A stretch of 64,000 nucleotides of DNA from Rhodococcus rhodochrous. GTDB lineage: Bacteria > Actinomycetota > Actinomycetes > Mycobacteriales > Mycobacteriaceae. Position numbers and translations under genes: made by a program. The stretch covers positions 4,216,001-4,280,000 of the forward strand of contig NZ_CP027557.1 in assembly GCF_014854695.1 (NCBI RefSeq). Reading direction: 5' to 3'. The notes beneath the pieces were generated by a model. That model did no database searches. It saw only the letters and a program-made list of their open reading frames with translations, and was not told the origin of the DNA. Shown piece by piece: positions 45,337 to 59,927 of this stretch. Position 1 is the first letter of the stretch, and every line of letters starts with the position of its first letter.

Positions 45337-45380
45337 CAAAAAAGCACTGCGCCGCACGGGGAAACCGTGCGGCACAGTGC
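45337..45380 (-). terminator. Strong rho-independent terminator after the ABC permease
   Basis: GCACTGCGCCGCACGG and CCGTGCGGCACAGTGC pair over 16 bp with one mismatch, followed on the minus strand by TTTTTTGT. The promoter of the M28 gene begins directly after the T tract. Confidence 0.9.
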
Positions 45381-45416
45381 GTCGAAGCAGTACCTCGGGC
45401 GTGCCGAGGCGGAACC

Positions 45417-46196
45417 TCAGGCGTCGCGGCGGTTGACCACCACGAGCGAGGCCGCGAACACCAGGAACGAGAAGGCCGCGAAGTACACGAGCGAACCCCA
45501 TGGACCCCAATGGAATTCGATGCCCTGCCCGATGCCCAGGAAATTGTTCGCGTTCGCGAACGGCAGGAACGGCTGGATCTCGCGCCCCACCGAACCGAAC
45601 AACGCGAACAACGACTCGAGCAGCAGCGGCCACAGCATCAGCAGCGCGATCGTGCCGGCCGACTGCCGCAGCAGCGTGCCCACACCGATCGCGAGGAAGA
45701 CGCACAGGAACGCGTAGATCGCGGTGCCGTAGACCGCGCGCCACGCCGTGTCGCCGCTGAGGACGAGTTCGCGACCCGCGTCGGGCCCGGCCAGCGCCTT
45801 CGCGAGGTAGAAGGCACCGAACGAGACCGCGAGTGTCAGCACCGCGCCCAGCACGCCGATGAGCAGCGCCTTCATCGTCAGGAGCAGGGTGCGGTTCGGG
45901 GTGGCCTGGAAGGTCGTGCGGATGACCCCGAAGCGGTACTCGCTGGTGACCGACAGGGCCGCGAGGATCATGAGCACCAGCACGCCGAAGCCGGTGACGC
46001 CGCTGACCGCGACGTCCACGGTCGGATAGAACCGTCCCAGTTCGTCGTCCATCCCGGCCGATGCGCGGGAGACCGACCCGAGGATCGCGGCCAGACCCAG
46101 GCCGAGGGCGACGATGACGACGGTGCACCACAGCGGAGACTGCACCGACGTGAGCTTGATCCGTTCGGCCCGCAGTGTGTCGAGCGCCGTACTCAT
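45417..46196 (-). CDS. ABC transporter permease (ABC-2 type)
   Basis: A 259-residue protein with six hydrophobic segments: TVVIVALGLGLAAILG, VLVLMILAALSVTSEYR, ALLIGVLGAVLTLAVSFGAFYLA, YAFLCVFLAIGVGTLL, TIALLMLWPLLLESLFAL and LVYFAAFSFLVFAASLVVV. The start at 46196 overlaps the ATPase stop by one base (TGATG). The SEYRFGVIRTTFQATPNR region is typical of ABC-2 exporters of unknown substrate. Confidence 0.85.
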   Translation of the reverse strand: MSTALDTLRAERIKLTSVQSPLWCTVVIVALGLGLAAILGSVSRASAGMDDELGRFYPTVDVAVSGVTGFGVLVLMILAALSVTSEYRFGVIRTTFQATPNRTLLLTMKALLIGVLGAVLTLAVSFGAFYLAKALAGPDAGRELVLSGDTAWRAVYGTAIYAFLCVFLAIGVGTLLRQSAGTIALLMLWPLLLESLFALFGSVGREIQPFLPFANANNFLGIGQGIEFHWGPWGSLVYFAAFSFLVFAASLVVVNRRDA

Positions 46197-47125
46197 CACA
46201 GTCCACCCTTCATGACGTCGTCGACTCCGGATCCGTGGTATTCGACCTCGCCACCGGTGAGTTTCATGAACGCTTCCTCGAGTGACGCGTTGCGTCCCGC
46301 GAGTTCGTGCAGCACGATCGACCGGGTCGCGGCGAGTTCGCCGATCTCCGCGGCCGGAGCGCCCGAGACGTGCAGGGCACCGTCGTCCTCCCGCACGGTG
46401 TGTCCGCGCTCGGTGAGCGCGATGCGCAGCTCGTCGAGCTGCGGGCTGCGCACGACGACGAACGAGTCGGAGGCGCGGTCGACGAACGCCTTCACCGAGG
46501 TGTCGGCGATGAGCCGTCCACGGCCGATGACGATGAGATGTTCGGCAGTCTGCGCCATCTCCGAGAGCAGGTGGCTGGACACGAGCACCGTGCGGCCTTC
46601 CGCGGCGAGCGCCTGCATGAACCGCCGGATCCACACGATGCCCTCGGGGTCGAGGCCGTTGACCGGTTCGTCGAACAGCAGCACGCGCGGGTTGCCGAGC
46701 AGTGCGGCGGCGAGACCGAGTCGCTGCGACATGCCGAGCGAGAAGCCGCCGGCGCGCTTGCCCGCAACCTCCGTCAGACCCACCTGGCGCAGCACTTCGT
46801 CGACGCGCGAGGCGGGCAGACCGTTCGACGCGGCCAGCCACGCGAGATGCGACCGCGCCGACCGGTTGGGATGCACCCACTTCGCGTCGAGCAACGCCCC
46901 GACAGTGGTGAGCGGCCGTGTCAGCTCGCTGTACGGCTTCCCTTCGATCAGTGCGGTTCCCGAGGTCGGCCGGTCCAGCCCCAGGATCATGCGCATCGTG
47001 GTGGACTTCCCCGCGCCGTTGGGGCCGAGAAAGCCGGTGACGATGCCGGGACGGACCGTGAACGTCAGGTCGTCGACCGCGGTCGTGGACCCGAAGGTCT
47101 TGGTCAAGCCGGTCACTTCGATCAT
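46196..47125 (-). CDS. ABC transporter ATP-binding protein
   Basis: A 309-residue ATPase. Walker A GPNGAGKST, Q-loop absent in classical form, signature FSLGMSQRLGLAAALL, Walker B VLLFDEPVNGLDPEG, and H-loop SSHLLSEM. It has the C-terminal extension common to ABC-2 exporters (SFVVVRSPQLDELRIALTERGHTV). ATG at 47125 is preferred over the upstream GTG codons because AGGG lies 8 to 9 bases before it. Coupled with the permease; substrate unknown. Confidence 0.9.
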   Translation of the reverse strand: MIEVTGLTKTFGSTTAVDDLTFTVRPGIVTGFLGPNGAGKSTTMRMILGLDRPTSGTALIEGKPYSELTRPLTTVGALLDAKWVHPNRSARSHLAWLAASNGLPASRVDEVLRQVGLTEVAGKRAGGFSLGMSQRLGLAAALLGNPRVLLFDEPVNGLDPEGIVWIRRFMQALAAEGRTVLVSSHLLSEMAQTAEHLIVIGRGRLIADTSVKAFVDRASDSFVVVRSPQLDELRIALTERGHTVREDDGALHVSGAPAAEIGELAATRSIVLHELAGRNASLEEAFMKLTGGEVEYHGSGVDDVMKGGL

Positions 47126-47193
47126 GCGCACCACCCTACGTGCGGCTCCGGCGAGCGCATCCGATCACACACCCCGGAGCCGCACGCGGTGCG

Positions 47194-47736
47194 TCAGGGG
47201 ACGAAGACCTCCGTGGTGACCGGGATGCTCGGTCGCTCGGTACGCATCGTCAGGGCGACGCGGCCCGGTCCGGGGAACACGTGCATGAACAACGGCCGGG
47301 TGCTCGTGTGGAAGGCCGGCACGAAGCGGGTCTCCGTACCGCGGGCACCGGTGTCGAGATTGTGCCAGTCGAAAGCGACGGTGACGTCGCAGTTCAGGAT
47401 GCTCGGCGTCCACTCGCCGAGAAGCGAGTAGCCCTGCGTGATCCGCAGTTCGATCCCGTGGGTGGCGCCCGCCACCGAGTAGATCGCGTAGGACTCGTCG
47501 AGCGGGCCGTCGAAGGCGGTTCCACCCGCGCGCACGATGCCGGCGCAGATGCCGTCGCCCAGTGTCAGCACGGGAGGCGTGGCCAGCTGCGTCATCTCGC
47601 ACGTCCTCGGTCCGGTGTTCGACCGGCTCAGCTGGCACGGCTCCTGGGCGCCTGCCACGCCCGGTGCCGTGACGGCGACGGCGACACCCATGAGCCCGGC
47701 AGCCGCGGCGGAAAGGATTCGGTGTGCAATTGTCAT
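47194..47736 (-). CDS. Exported protein of unknown function
   Basis: A 180-residue protein starting ATG at 47736. A signal peptide (ILSAAAAGLMGVAVAVTAPGVAGAQEP) is evident. The mature part has Cys residues in EPCQLSR, RTCEMTQ, GICAG and LNCDVTV, suggesting two disulfides, and a beta-rich pattern. I do not recognise the family. It lies between the thiG terminator and the ABC ATPase on the same strand. Confidence 0.7.
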   Translation of the reverse strand: MTIAHRILSAAAAGLMGVAVAVTAPGVAGAQEPCQLSRSNTGPRTCEMTQLATPPVLTLGDGICAGIVRAGGTAFDGPLDESYAIYSVAGATHGIELRITQGYSLLGEWTPSILNCDVTVAFDWHNLDTGARGTETRFVPAFHTSTRPLFMHVFPGPGRVALTMRTERPSIPVTTEVFVP

Positions 47737-47785
47737 GCCCGGGGATCGTACATACCGATCGGTATCCCGTCGCGCGATAATCGGA

Positions 47786-47817
47786 AAACCCCTGAACACG
47801 AAGGTGCTCAGGGGTTT
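47786..47817 (-). terminator. Rho-independent terminator of thiOSG
   Basis: AAACCCCTGA and TCAGGGGTTT pair over 10 bp, with CAC/GTG pairing inside. On the minus strand it is followed by T's (GGGGTTTTCC). It lies 10 bp beyond the thiG stop. Confidence 0.85.
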
Positions 47818-47827
47818 CCCGTAGCGG

Positions 47828-48814
<987 letters not shown>

Positions 48815-48818
<4 letters not shown>

Positions 48819-49879
48819 CCCACACTCGCTTCCGTAATTCGTCCAGGACAGGCGTATTGCGCGTCGGCCAGCGACCGCCCACCGAGTTCGGCGAGCACCG
48901 CGTCGACGGTGAGCGGCGTGAGCAGCACACCGTTGCGGCCGTGGCCGGTCGCGGCGACGACACGATCGGAGAGCCGGCCGATCAGCGGCAGGTTGTCGGG
49001 GGTCATCGGACGCAGGCCCGCACTCGCCTCGAACAGTTCGTACTCGCCGAGCGCCGGGAAGATCCGCTCGGCGTCGGCGATCAGATCGCGCACCCCGGCC
49101 ACCGTGACCTGCGTGTCGGACGCCTCGTACTGCGTCGCGCCCACGACGAGACCGTCGTGGCGGGGCACCAGATAGGCGGGGCGGCCGTGGACACTCGCGC
49201 GCACGGTGCGCTGCGGCGGCGGGGTCGCGCCCGGCCGCACCCGCAGGCGCAGGATCTCGCCCTTGACCGGACGGACCGGAAGCCCCGGCCACAGTCGCGC
49301 CGACGCCGAGCCGGCGGCGAGCACCACCTGATCGTCGGGCAGGTCGGCGAGGTCGTGGACGGCGGCGTCGGAGAAACGCACCCCGGCCCCGGTGGCCGCG
49401 ACGCGCAGGGCGTCGACGAGCGCGCGGTTGTCGACCGACGACTCGGTGGGCGCGAGCAGTCCGAGACGCACCTTCGGGCCGAGCGACGGCTCGAACTCCC
49501 GGATCTCCGCACGGGAGAGCAGACGCATCTCGTGCCCCCGCTCCCCGACCCACTCGGCGACGGTCCGCAGGTCGGCGGCGTCCGCCGCGTCGAGCGCGAC
49601 GGTCAGCGATGCCTCGGCGGTGAACACGTCGACGCCGGTCTCCGCGCGCAGTGCCTCCGCGAATCCGGGCCAGCGGTCGAGCGAGGCCGCACCCAGGGAC
49701 AGCACGTGATCCTCACCGGGCCAACCCTCGGACAGCGGGGCCAGCATCCCGCCGGCCACCCACGAGGCGCCGCTACCGGGATTCGGGTCGTGCACGGTCA
49801 CGATGTGCCCCGAGCGGGCTGCGCGCCATGCGATCGACAGCCCGATCACTCCGCCACCCACGACGGCCACAGTTGCCAT
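48815..49879 (-). CDS. thiO: Glycine oxidase ThiO
   Basis: A 354-residue FAD enzyme giving dehydroglycine for ThiG, which is the aerobic route. Motifs: VAVVGGGVIGLSIAWRAARSG, SWVAGGMLAPLSEG, and near the end ASAGLRPMTPDNLPLIGR, ATGHGRNGVLLTP. First gene of thiO-thiS-thiG, directly behind a TPP riboswitch. The RBS/start region (49880-49890) adjoins the riboswitch 3' end, fitting translational control. Confidence 0.94.
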
Positions 49880-49889
49880 TGGTCCACCT

Positions 49890-49980
49890 CACTCCCTGCG
49901 CCGGCATGATCCGGGTCAGGTCATAACGGTCGGGGCCGGCAGGCCCCCTCTCAGCCCCGCGAACCTCGGGACTCCCGTGT
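49890..49980 (-). promoter_or_regulatory. TPP (thiamine pyrophosphate) riboswitch
   Basis: On the minus strand the THI-box parts appear in order: GGGAGTCCC, GGGGCTGAGAGGGGG, a GCCGGCCCC variable stem, TGACCTGACCCGGATCATG and CCGGCGCAGGGAGTGAGG just before the thiO ATG. These match the conserved CUGAGA and ACCUGAUC-GGAUC(A/U)UGCCGGCG-AGGGA elements. High thiamine should lower thiOSG expression. thiE, divergent, is outside its reach. Confidence 0.95.
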
Positions 49981-49992
49981 CGTCACACTTTC

Positions 49993-50009
49993 TGCCTAGA
50001 GGCTACCGT
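49993..50009. promoter_or_regulatory. Overlapping divergent -10 elements for thiOSG and thiE
   Basis: TAGGCA on the minus strand (49993-49998) is placed to start transcription near the riboswitch 5' end. TACCGT on the plus strand (50004-50009) lies 7 bases before the thiE GTG, so thiE should be leaderless. The two -10 elements are only 5 bp apart. Confidence 0.45.
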
Positions 50010-50016
50010 CTTGGTC

Positions 50017-50706
50017 GTGACCACCTATCGCGGCAACCATCCCGACCCGCGCGGCCGCCTCGCGACCGCCCGGTTGTACCTGTGCACCGACGCTCGCCGG
50101 GACACCGGCGACCTCGCACGGTTCGTCGAGGAGGCCCTCGCCGGTGGGGTCGACATCGTCCAGTTGCGCGACAAGGACTCGGCCGGCGAGAAGAAGTTCG
50201 GACGCCTCGAGGCACGCGAGGAACTCGCCGCCCTCGAGATCATCGGCGAGGCGTGTGCACGCCACGGTGCGCTCCTCGCCGTGAACGACCGCGCCGACAT
50301 CGCGCTCGCGTCGGGCGCCGACATCCTGCATCTCGGTCAGGGCGATCTACCGGTGCGGCACGCGCGGCAGATCCTCGGCGACGAGATCGTCATCGGCCGC
50401 TCGACGTCGAGTCGGGCGCAGGCCGCGCTCGCCGACATCGAGGAGGGCGTCGACTACTTCGCGTCCGGGCCGGTGTGGGACACCCCGACCAAGCCGGGAC
50501 GGACCGCGGCGGGGCTGGAGGTGACGCGCGAGGTCGCGCAGTCGCAGCCGGCACGACCGTGGTTCGCGATCGGCGGCATCGATCTCGAGCGGCTCCCCGA
50601 GGTGCTCGACGCCGGGGCCACGCGGGTCGCGGTGGTCCGGGCGATCACGAAGGCCTCCGATCCGCGCGCAGCCGCGGCAGCACTGAAGGCCGCACTGCCG
50701 GCCTGA
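50017..50706 (+). CDS. thiE: Thiamine-phosphate synthase
   Basis: A 229-residue TIM-barrel enzyme joining HMP pyrophosphate and thiazole phosphate. Motifs: [73 protein letters not shown] and WFAIGGI. GTG at 50017 is chosen over TTG at 50011 because TACCGT lies at leaderless spacing. It converges on the Nudix gene, and the end is followed by two more copies of its stop-codon region. Confidence 0.94.
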   Translation: MTTYRGNHPDPRGRLATARLYLCTDARRDTGDLARFVEEALAGGVDIVQLRDKDSAGEKKFGRLEAREELAALEIIGEACARHGALLAVNDRADIALASGADILHLGQGDLPVRHARQILGDEIVIGRSTSSRAQAALADIEEGVDYFASGPVWDTPTKPGRTAAGLEVTREVAQSQPARPWFAIGGIDLERLPEVLDAGATRVAVVRAITKASDPRAAAAALKAALPA

Positions 50707-50770
50707 AAGGCGGCGGAAGACCGCACGCCGGCCTGAAAGGCGGGTAAGACCGCACTTGCCGGCTTGAGGC
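50690..50770. repeat. Tandem repeat spanning the thiE stop codon
   Basis: The core GCCGGCCTGAAAGGCGG begins at 50697 (containing the TGA stop) and again at 50727; a degenerate third copy (GCCGGCTTGAGGCG) begins at 50758. Period 30-31 bp. The units are separated by G(G/A)CCGCAC-type sequence. Confidence 0.85.
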
Positions 50771-50771
50771 G

Positions 50772-51626
50772 TTACAGCCAGCCCAGCACGGCCGAGGGCG
50801 ACATCGCGATCGTGCCCTCGGGCAACCGTGCGCGCAGGCCGCGATCCGCGGTGACCACGACCGTCACCCCCGGATCCACCACGGCCGTCGCGGTGGAGGC
50901 CAGCCGGGCCAGTTCGTCGTCGCCGCTGCCGTCCGCGCTGTGCACCGGGATCCGGACGTCGTCGATCGTCGCGTCGCGGGCATGCCCTTCGAGGACCGCT
51001 TCGACGCGGGGGACCCAACCGAACGTCCCGTCGGGAAATTCGACCGTGCGGGGCAGGACCGCGGCGAGGTCGGCGAGCAGGGCGCTCGTGGCGCCGGGGC
51101 GGTCGCGCCACCATCCGGTGGGGCCGCTCGCACCGAGCACGTTCGCGGTGTCGAGCAGCATGCGTACCGGTGAGGTGCGCAGCGACGGCCACGCCTCGGC
51201 GAAGCCGCTGTGCAGCGCCATCGCCTCAACCTCCGGTTCGGGCACCCAGCGCAGTTCGGTGCTCTCCTGGTTGAGGCTGGTCACGAGCGTTTCGGTGGCG
51301 TCGGCGACGACGGTGGTGTAGGTCCATCCGCCCGCGAGACCGGAGGTGACACGTTCGGCGCGCACCGTCACGGCCGCGACATCGATGCCGGCCTCCTCGT
51401 GGGCCTCCCGCACGGCGGCGTCGACGGTGCTCTCGTGCGAGTCGCGGGCTCCGCCGGGAAGTGCCCAGGTGCCACCCTGGTGCGACCATGCCGCCCGATG
51501 CTGCAGGAGAACCGCGGGGCGACCGTCCGCGAGCGGAGCGCGCAGCAGCAGACCTGCGGCACCGTGTCGTCCCCAGCGCTTCTCACCGTCCGGTCCGACC
51601 GCCCAGCCGTCACCGTCTCCACGCAT
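50772..51626 (-). CDS. Nudix hydrolase fused to a PIN/NYN-like nuclease domain (MutT3-type)
   Basis: A 284-residue protein. Residues 18-150 are a Nudix domain with the full box G-x5-E-x7-REAHEEAGI inside PGGARDSHESTVDAA, and similar to MutT3 (Rv0413, 217 residues). From about 155 to the end there is an additional domain not seen in MutT3: MLLDTANVLGA (D159), GSGDDELARLA and VVVTADRGLRARLPEG (D261), the acidic pattern of PIN/NYN-type RNases. The start at 51626 (MRGDGDGW) has GGAGAGG upstream. Role: nucleotide-pool or RNA-cap clean-up plus an RNase-like part, by inference. Confidence 0.82.
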   Translation of the reverse strand: MRGDGDGWAVGPDGEKRWGRHGAAGLLLRAPLADGRPAVLLQHRAAWSHQGGTWALPGGARDSHESTVDAAVREAHEEAGIDVAAVTVRAERVTSGLAGGWTYTTVVADATETLVTSLNQESTELRWVPEPEVEAMALHSGFAEAWPSLRTSPVRMLLDTANVLGASGPTGWWRDRPGATSALLADLAAVLPRTVEFPDGTFGWVPRVEAVLEGHARDATIDDVRIPVHSADGSGDDELARLASTATAVVDPGVTVVVTADRGLRARLPEGTIAMSPSAVLGWL

Positions 51627-51720
51627 TGCGTCCGCCTCTCCGACCCGCCCTCGTCCGGGCCTGTGCCCGGTACCGGATCCCCGCCGTCCGTGGACGGCAA
51701 CAATACCGCCGGGCTGCTTA

Positions 51721-51726
51721 TATGCT
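51721..51726 (+). promoter_or_regulatory. -10 element of glnX-glnH-pknG
   Basis: TATGCT about 38 bp before the glnX GTG, in an AT-rich step after TTA; leader contains AAGGGAG. Confidence 0.4.
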
Positions 51727-51763
51727 CCCCTCAGACCGCTCGACACGAGGAAGGGAGTGCCCG

Positions 51764-53112
51764 GTGGACGTACGGATCACCCCTCCCTTCGCTCCTGTCG
51801 AGAGCCACATCCGCGACGACGCCGATACGGACACTCCGGACGCCCGGTTCGACGACGCCCGTGCCCTGCTGCGATCCACGCCGGTCCGGTTGGTGGTCCT
51901 GGGGGTGGTGCTCACCGTGCTGCTCGTCGCCTCGGCAGCGGTCTCCGCAACGATGGTGTCCGGCAGGCAGGCCACCCACGATCGTCTCCTCGCGTCCATC
52001 GAGCCGCTGGCCAGCGCGGCCCAGAATCTCTACAGCGCGCTGTCGGTGGCCGACGCCGCCGCCGTGACGGGCTTCATCTCGGGCGGACTCGAACCGGAGG
52101 CGGTGCGCAGTCGCTACATCCAGGCGACCGACGAAGCCGCGGAATATCTCGTCATCGCAGCGACCGGACTGACCGACGCCGACCGCGAGACCGCACACAA
52201 TCTGACGGAGATCGGGCGACTGCTGCCCGTCTACACGGGCCTCATCGAGACGGCTCGCACCAACAACCGCACCGGGCATCCGGTCGGCGCCGCATATCTC
52301 GGCGAGGCGTCGCACCTGATGCAGACCGAACTGCTCCCCGCTGCGCAGGAACTGCACACGCGCGGCGTCGCCGCCGTCGAGGACACCCAGCGCGACGCGG
52401 TGCGACCACCCTGGCTCGCGATCGGGTTGCTCCTCGTCACGGTCGCCGCCCTGTGCGTGGCGCACGTCGTCGTGAGCCGCCGCTCTCGTCGCACCCTCAA
52501 TCCCGGAATCCTCGTCGCGATCGGCGCGACCGGTGCGCTGCTGTGCTGGTTGCTCGTCGCCGGCCTGGCCTCGTCGAGTGCCACCGAACGCGCCATCGAG
52601 CGCGGTGCGGCACCGCTCGCCGATCTCACCGAGGGACGGATCCTCGCCCAGCAGTCGCGTACCGCCGAGACCCTGCTGATCGCCCGGCGCGACACGACCG
52701 GCGCGTACGACGACACCTTCGGGACCAACATGTCGCGACTCGGCGACATCCTCGACGAGTACGCTCGCGATTCCGCCCTCGAGGCCGGCGCCGAGGCGGT
52801 GGAGACCGCCCGGTCGGCGCACGAGGCCTGGATCAACTCGCATGCACGCATGGTCGACGCCCTCGTCCGCGGCGACTACGCAGCGGCCTCGGTCCTCGCG
52901 GTCGGCGCAGGTCCCGGTGAGTCCACCGCGCGGTTCGTCGCTCTCGATGCCGCTCTGACGGAAGGAATCGACGACACCCGCACCGAACTGCGCGACAACG
53001 AGTTCCGCGCCTCCCGCACCCTCGCCGGCCTCGCACCGATGTCCGTGGTGCTGCTGACGGTGGCGCTGGTCGGCGTGTGGGTCGGCCTCCGGCCCCGGTT
53101 GAAGGAGTACCA

Positions 53113-53116
<4 letters not shown>
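51764..53116 (+). CDS. glnX: Membrane sensor protein GlnX
   Basis: A 450-residue membrane protein. GTG start at 51764 after AAGGGAG. Four hydrophobic segments (LVVLGVVLTVLLVASAAVSATM; LAIGLLLVTVAALCVAHVVV; ILVAIGATGALLCWLLVAGLA; LAGLAPMSVVLLTVALVGVWVG) separate two helical sensor-like domains outside the membrane. GlnX of mycobacteria links the amino-acid binding protein GlnH to PknG. It is coupled to glnH by a 4-nt overlap. Confidence 0.88.
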
Positions 53117-56550
<3,434 letters not shown>

Positions 56551-56554
56551 GAAG

Positions 56555-57769
56555 TCAGCGCCGGGCGAACTGCACGGCCGCGCGGGCGATGGCGAGTTCC
56601 TCGTTCGTGGGGATCACGAGCACCTCCACCTGCGACGAGTCGGCCGAGATCCGGCGTTCCCCGTCGTCGTCGGCAGTGTTGCGCGCGTCGTCGACGACGA
56701 TGCCGAGCCGGTCGAGGCCGGAGAGGCTGTCGCGCCGGACGTCGACGTTGTTCTCCCCCACCCCACCGGTGAACACGATCGCGTCGACGCCGCCGAGTTC
56801 GAAGGTGTAGGCGCCCACGTACTTCCGGATGCGATGCACGTAGACCTCGTACGCGAGTCGCGCGTCCTCGTCGCCCTCGCCGACGAGCTTCAGCAGGGCC
56901 CGGAAGTCGTTGACACCCGACAACCCCTTCAGGCCCGAATGCCGGTTGAGCAGGTCGTCGATGGCGTCGACCTTCAACCCGGCCGCCCGGCTGAGGTGCA
57001 TGACGACACCCGGATCGATGTCTCCGCTGCGCGTGCCCATGACGAGACCCTCGAGCGGAGTCAGTCCCATCGAGGTGTCGATCGGGCTCCCACCTGCGAC
57101 CGCCGACGCCGACGCACCGTTACCCAGATGGAGCACAACCAGATTCAGGTCCGCGATGTCGCGTCCGAGGAACTCCGCGGCACGCCCCGACACGTATTCG
57201 TGTGAAGTACCGTGGAATCCGTACCGCCGGATGTCGTGCTTGTGCGCGATGTCGCGGTCGATCGCGTAGGTCGCCGCGTGCGGCGGAAGACCGTGGAAGA
57301 AGGCGGTGTCGAAGACACCCACGTGGGGGATGTCGGGAAGTTCCTCCCGCGCGACCTCCATTCCTACGACGTTCGCCGGATTGTGGAGGGGCGCAAGAAT
57401 CGACAGTTCGTCGACAGCGCGGACCACATCGTCGTCGATCAGGGTGGGTTCGTAGAAGACCTTGCCGCCGTGCACGAGTCGGTGTCCGACGGCGACGATG
57501 CCCACCTCGTGCAGCGGACGGCCCAGCCCTTCGAGCATCTCGAGCACCGCACGCAGACCCGTCCGGTGGTCGGCGATGGCGTCGTTGCGTTCGTCCACAC
57601 CCGTCGTGTGGTGGAAGACGATCCGGCCCTCCGGCTCCCCGATCCGCTCGATCAGTCCGTGCGCCAGGGACTTTCCGCTCGCCGGCTCGATCAGCTGGAA
57701 CTTGATCGACGACGATCCGGAGTTGAGGACCAGTACGGTGCCTGCGGTGGCCGGGTTCGGGCTGCTCAC
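56555..57769 (-). CDS. ackA: Acetate kinase
   Basis: A 404-residue enzyme interconverting acetyl phosphate and acetate with ATP. Motifs: [67 protein letters not shown] and [11 protein letters not shown] start at 57769 overlaps pta by 4 nt. Works with Pta in acetate overflow and use. Confidence 0.97.
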   Translation of the reverse strand: MSSPNPATAGTVLVLNSGSSSIKFQLIEPASGKSLAHGLIERIGEPEGRIVFHHTTGVDERNDAIADHRTGLRAVLEMLEGLGRPLHEVGIVAVGHRLVHGGKVFYEPTLIDDDVVRAVDELSILAPLHNPANVVGMEVAREELPDIPHVGVFDTAFFHGLPPHAATYAIDRDIAHKHDIRRYGFHGTSHEYVSGRAAEFLGRDIADLNLVVLHLGNGASASAVAGGSPIDTSMGLTPLEGLVMGTRSGDIDPGVVMHLSRAAGLKVDAIDDLLNRHSGLKGLSGVNDFRALLKLVGEGDEDARLAYEVYVHRIRKYVGAYTFELGGVDAIVFTGGVGENNVDVRRDSLSGLDRLGIVVDDARNTADDDGERRISADSSQVEVLVIPTNEELAIARAAVQFARR

Positions 57770-59850
57770 GCGTCTTCCTCCTGCGCCTGGATCGCGGTGA
57801 TGGCGATGGTGTTGACGATGTCCTGGATCAGGGCGCCTCGCGAGAGGTCGTTGACCGGCTTGTTCAGGCCCTGCAGGACCGGCCCGACGGCGACGGCACC
57901 GGCGCTGCGCTGCACGGCCTTGTAGGTGTTGTTGCCGGTGTTCAGGTCCGGGAAGATGAACACCGTGGCGCGACCGGCGACGTCGGAGTCGGGGAGCTTC
58001 GCGCTCGCGACCGTCGGTTCGATCGCCGCGTCGTACTGGATCGGCCCCTCCACGAGCAGGTCGGCTCGCCGCTCCCGCACGAACGTCGTGGCCGAGCGGA
58101 CCTTGTCGACGTCGGCGCCCGAACCGGATTCGCCGGTGGAGTACGACAGCATCGCGACCCGGGGATCGATACCGAACCGGGCGGCGGTCGCGGCGGACGA
58201 GATCGCGATGTCGGCGAGCTGATCTGCGGTCGGGTCGGGGACGACGGCGCAGTCACCGTAGGCGAGCACGCGGTCGGCGAGGCACATCAGGAAGATGCTC
58301 GACACCGTGGAGACACCCGGTTCGGTCTTGATGATCTCGAGGGCGGGACGGATCGTGTGAGCGGTGGTGTGCGCCGCGCCCGACACCATGCCGTCGGCCA
58401 GGCCCAGATGCACCATCATCGTACCGAAATACGAGATGTCGCGCATGATCTCGCGTGCACGATCGACGGTCATGCCCTTGTGGGCACGCAGCCGCGCGTA
58501 CTCCTCCGCGAAACGGTCGGCGTGCTCGGAGGTGCGCGGGTCGAGGATCTGCGCTTCCGACAGGTCCACCCCGAGTTCCGACGCCCGCTGGCGGACGGCT
58601 GCCTCGTCGCCGAGGATCGTGAGCTTCGCGATGCCGCGCTGGAGCACACGCCCGGCAGCTCTGAGGACGCGATCGTCCTCGCCCTCGGGCAGCACGATGT
58701 GGCGCTGCTGGGCCCGCGCCCGGTCGATGAGCTGGTATTCGAACATCTGCGGGGTGGTCACGGACGGTCGCGGCAGTCGCAGCCGGTCGAGCAGGGAGTG
58801 CGCGTCGACGTGCCGTTCCATGAGCGCGAGAGCCGTGTCGATCTTGCGCTGCGCACCGAGGGCCATGCGGCCGCGGGTGCGGTCGGCGGCCGAGGCTGTA
58901 TCGAAGGTGCCGAGGTCGGTGGTGAGGATCGGCAGCGACGGTTTCAGAGCCGCAACGAGCTCCGCGATCATCGGATGCGGCAGCAGACCGCCGTTCATGA
59001 TGATGCCGGCGAGCGTCGGGAACCCTTCGGCGGCATTGGCGTTGACCAGTGCGAGGATGACATCGGAGCGGTCGGCGGGAGCGATCACGACGATGCCGTC
59101 GGTGAGGCGCTCCAGAATCCGTTCGGCGGTCATGCCACCGACCATGATCCGCAGCGCTTCCCGCTGCAGCAGGTCGGGGTCGCCGCTGTAGAGCTCGCCT
59201 CCGATCGCGGTCTGCAGCTCGGCCATCGTCGGCGCGACCAGCGCGGGTACCTCCGGGAGGGTCCACACCGGTTCGGTGCGGTCGCCGAGTGCCTGTGCGA
59301 TCTCGTCGAGTGCGTCGGGGTCGCAGCGGTTCACCACGACCGCACCGAGATGCGCGTGCTGCCCCGCGAGCTCGTTCGCACACACCCCGGCGAGCTGGGC
59401 GATCTCGGCGGGCGTGCGGCGGGAACCGCGCAGGACGAGCAGCACCGGGGCGTCGAGGTTCGCCGCGATGCGGGCGTTGTACGACAACTCGCTGGGGTTG
59501 GCGATCTCGGTGTAGTCGCTGCCGACGATGACGACGGCGTCGCAGCGGTCGGCCACCGCGTGGTACTTGCCGACGATGTCGCTGAGCGCGGTGTCCGGGT
59601 CGTCGTGGACGTCGTCGTAGGTGACGCCGATGCAGTCCTCGTAGGCGAGGTCGACGGTGGTGTGTTCGAGCAACAGTTCGAGGATGTAGTCGATGTCGCT
59701 GTCGGAGCGCGCGATGGGCCGGAAGACACCGACGCGGGCGGTGGATGCGCACAGCGTCTGCAGCACCCCCAGGGCGACGGTCGATTTCCCGGTGTCCCCT
59801 TCCGGAGCTGCGATGTAGATGCTCGAGACGGACCCTGCAGCAGCACTCAT
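57766..59850 (-). CDS. pta: Phosphate acetyltransferase (long form)
   Basis: A 694-residue enzyme converting acetyl-CoA and phosphate to acetyl phosphate. Layout: N-terminal P-loop/dethiobiotin-synthetase-like domain ([19 protein letters not shown]), a DRTGG regulatory domain in the middle ([12 protein letters not shown]), and the catalytic domain from about residue 365 ([57 protein letters not shown]). ATG at 59850 has AGGG upstream. Operon pta-ackA. Confidence 0.96.
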   Translation of the reverse strand: MSAAAGSVSSIYIAAPEGDTGKSTVALGVLQTLCASTARVGVFRPIARSDSDIDYILELLLEHTTVDLAYEDCIGVTYDDVHDDPDTALSDIVGKYHAVADRCDAVVIVGSDYTEIANPSELSYNARIAANLDAPVLLVLRGSRRTPAEIAQLAGVCANELAGQHAHLGAVVVNRCDPDALDEIAQALGDRTEPVWTLPEVPALVAPTMAELQTAIGGELYSGDPDLLQREALRIMVGGMTAERILERLTDGIVVIAPADRSDVILALVNANAAEGFPTLAGIIMNGGLLPHPMIAELVAALKPSLPILTTDLGTFDTASAADRTRGRMALGAQRKIDTALALMERHVDAHSLLDRLRLPRPSVTTPQMFEYQLIDRARAQQRHIVLPEGEDDRVLRAAGRVLQRGIAKLTILGDEAAVRQRASELGVDLSEAQILDPRTSEHADRFAEEYARLRAHKGMTVDRAREIMRDISYFGTMMVHLGLADGMVSGAAHTTAHTIRPALEIIKTEPGVSTVSSIFLMCLADRVLAYGDCAVVPDPTADQLADIAISSAATAARFGIDPRVAMLSYSTGESGSGADVDKVRSATTFVRERRADLLVEGPIQYDAAIEPTVASAKLPDSDVAGRATVFIFPDLNTGNNTYKAVQRSAGAVAVGPVLQGLNKPVNDLSRGALIQDIVNTIAITAIQAQEEDA

Positions 59851-59927
59851 GGATTCCACCCTAACCGCAAACTTTGCTCGGTCCGGTGTCCCCGCACACG
59901 TGGCCCGAAAACCGGCGACACGAACAC

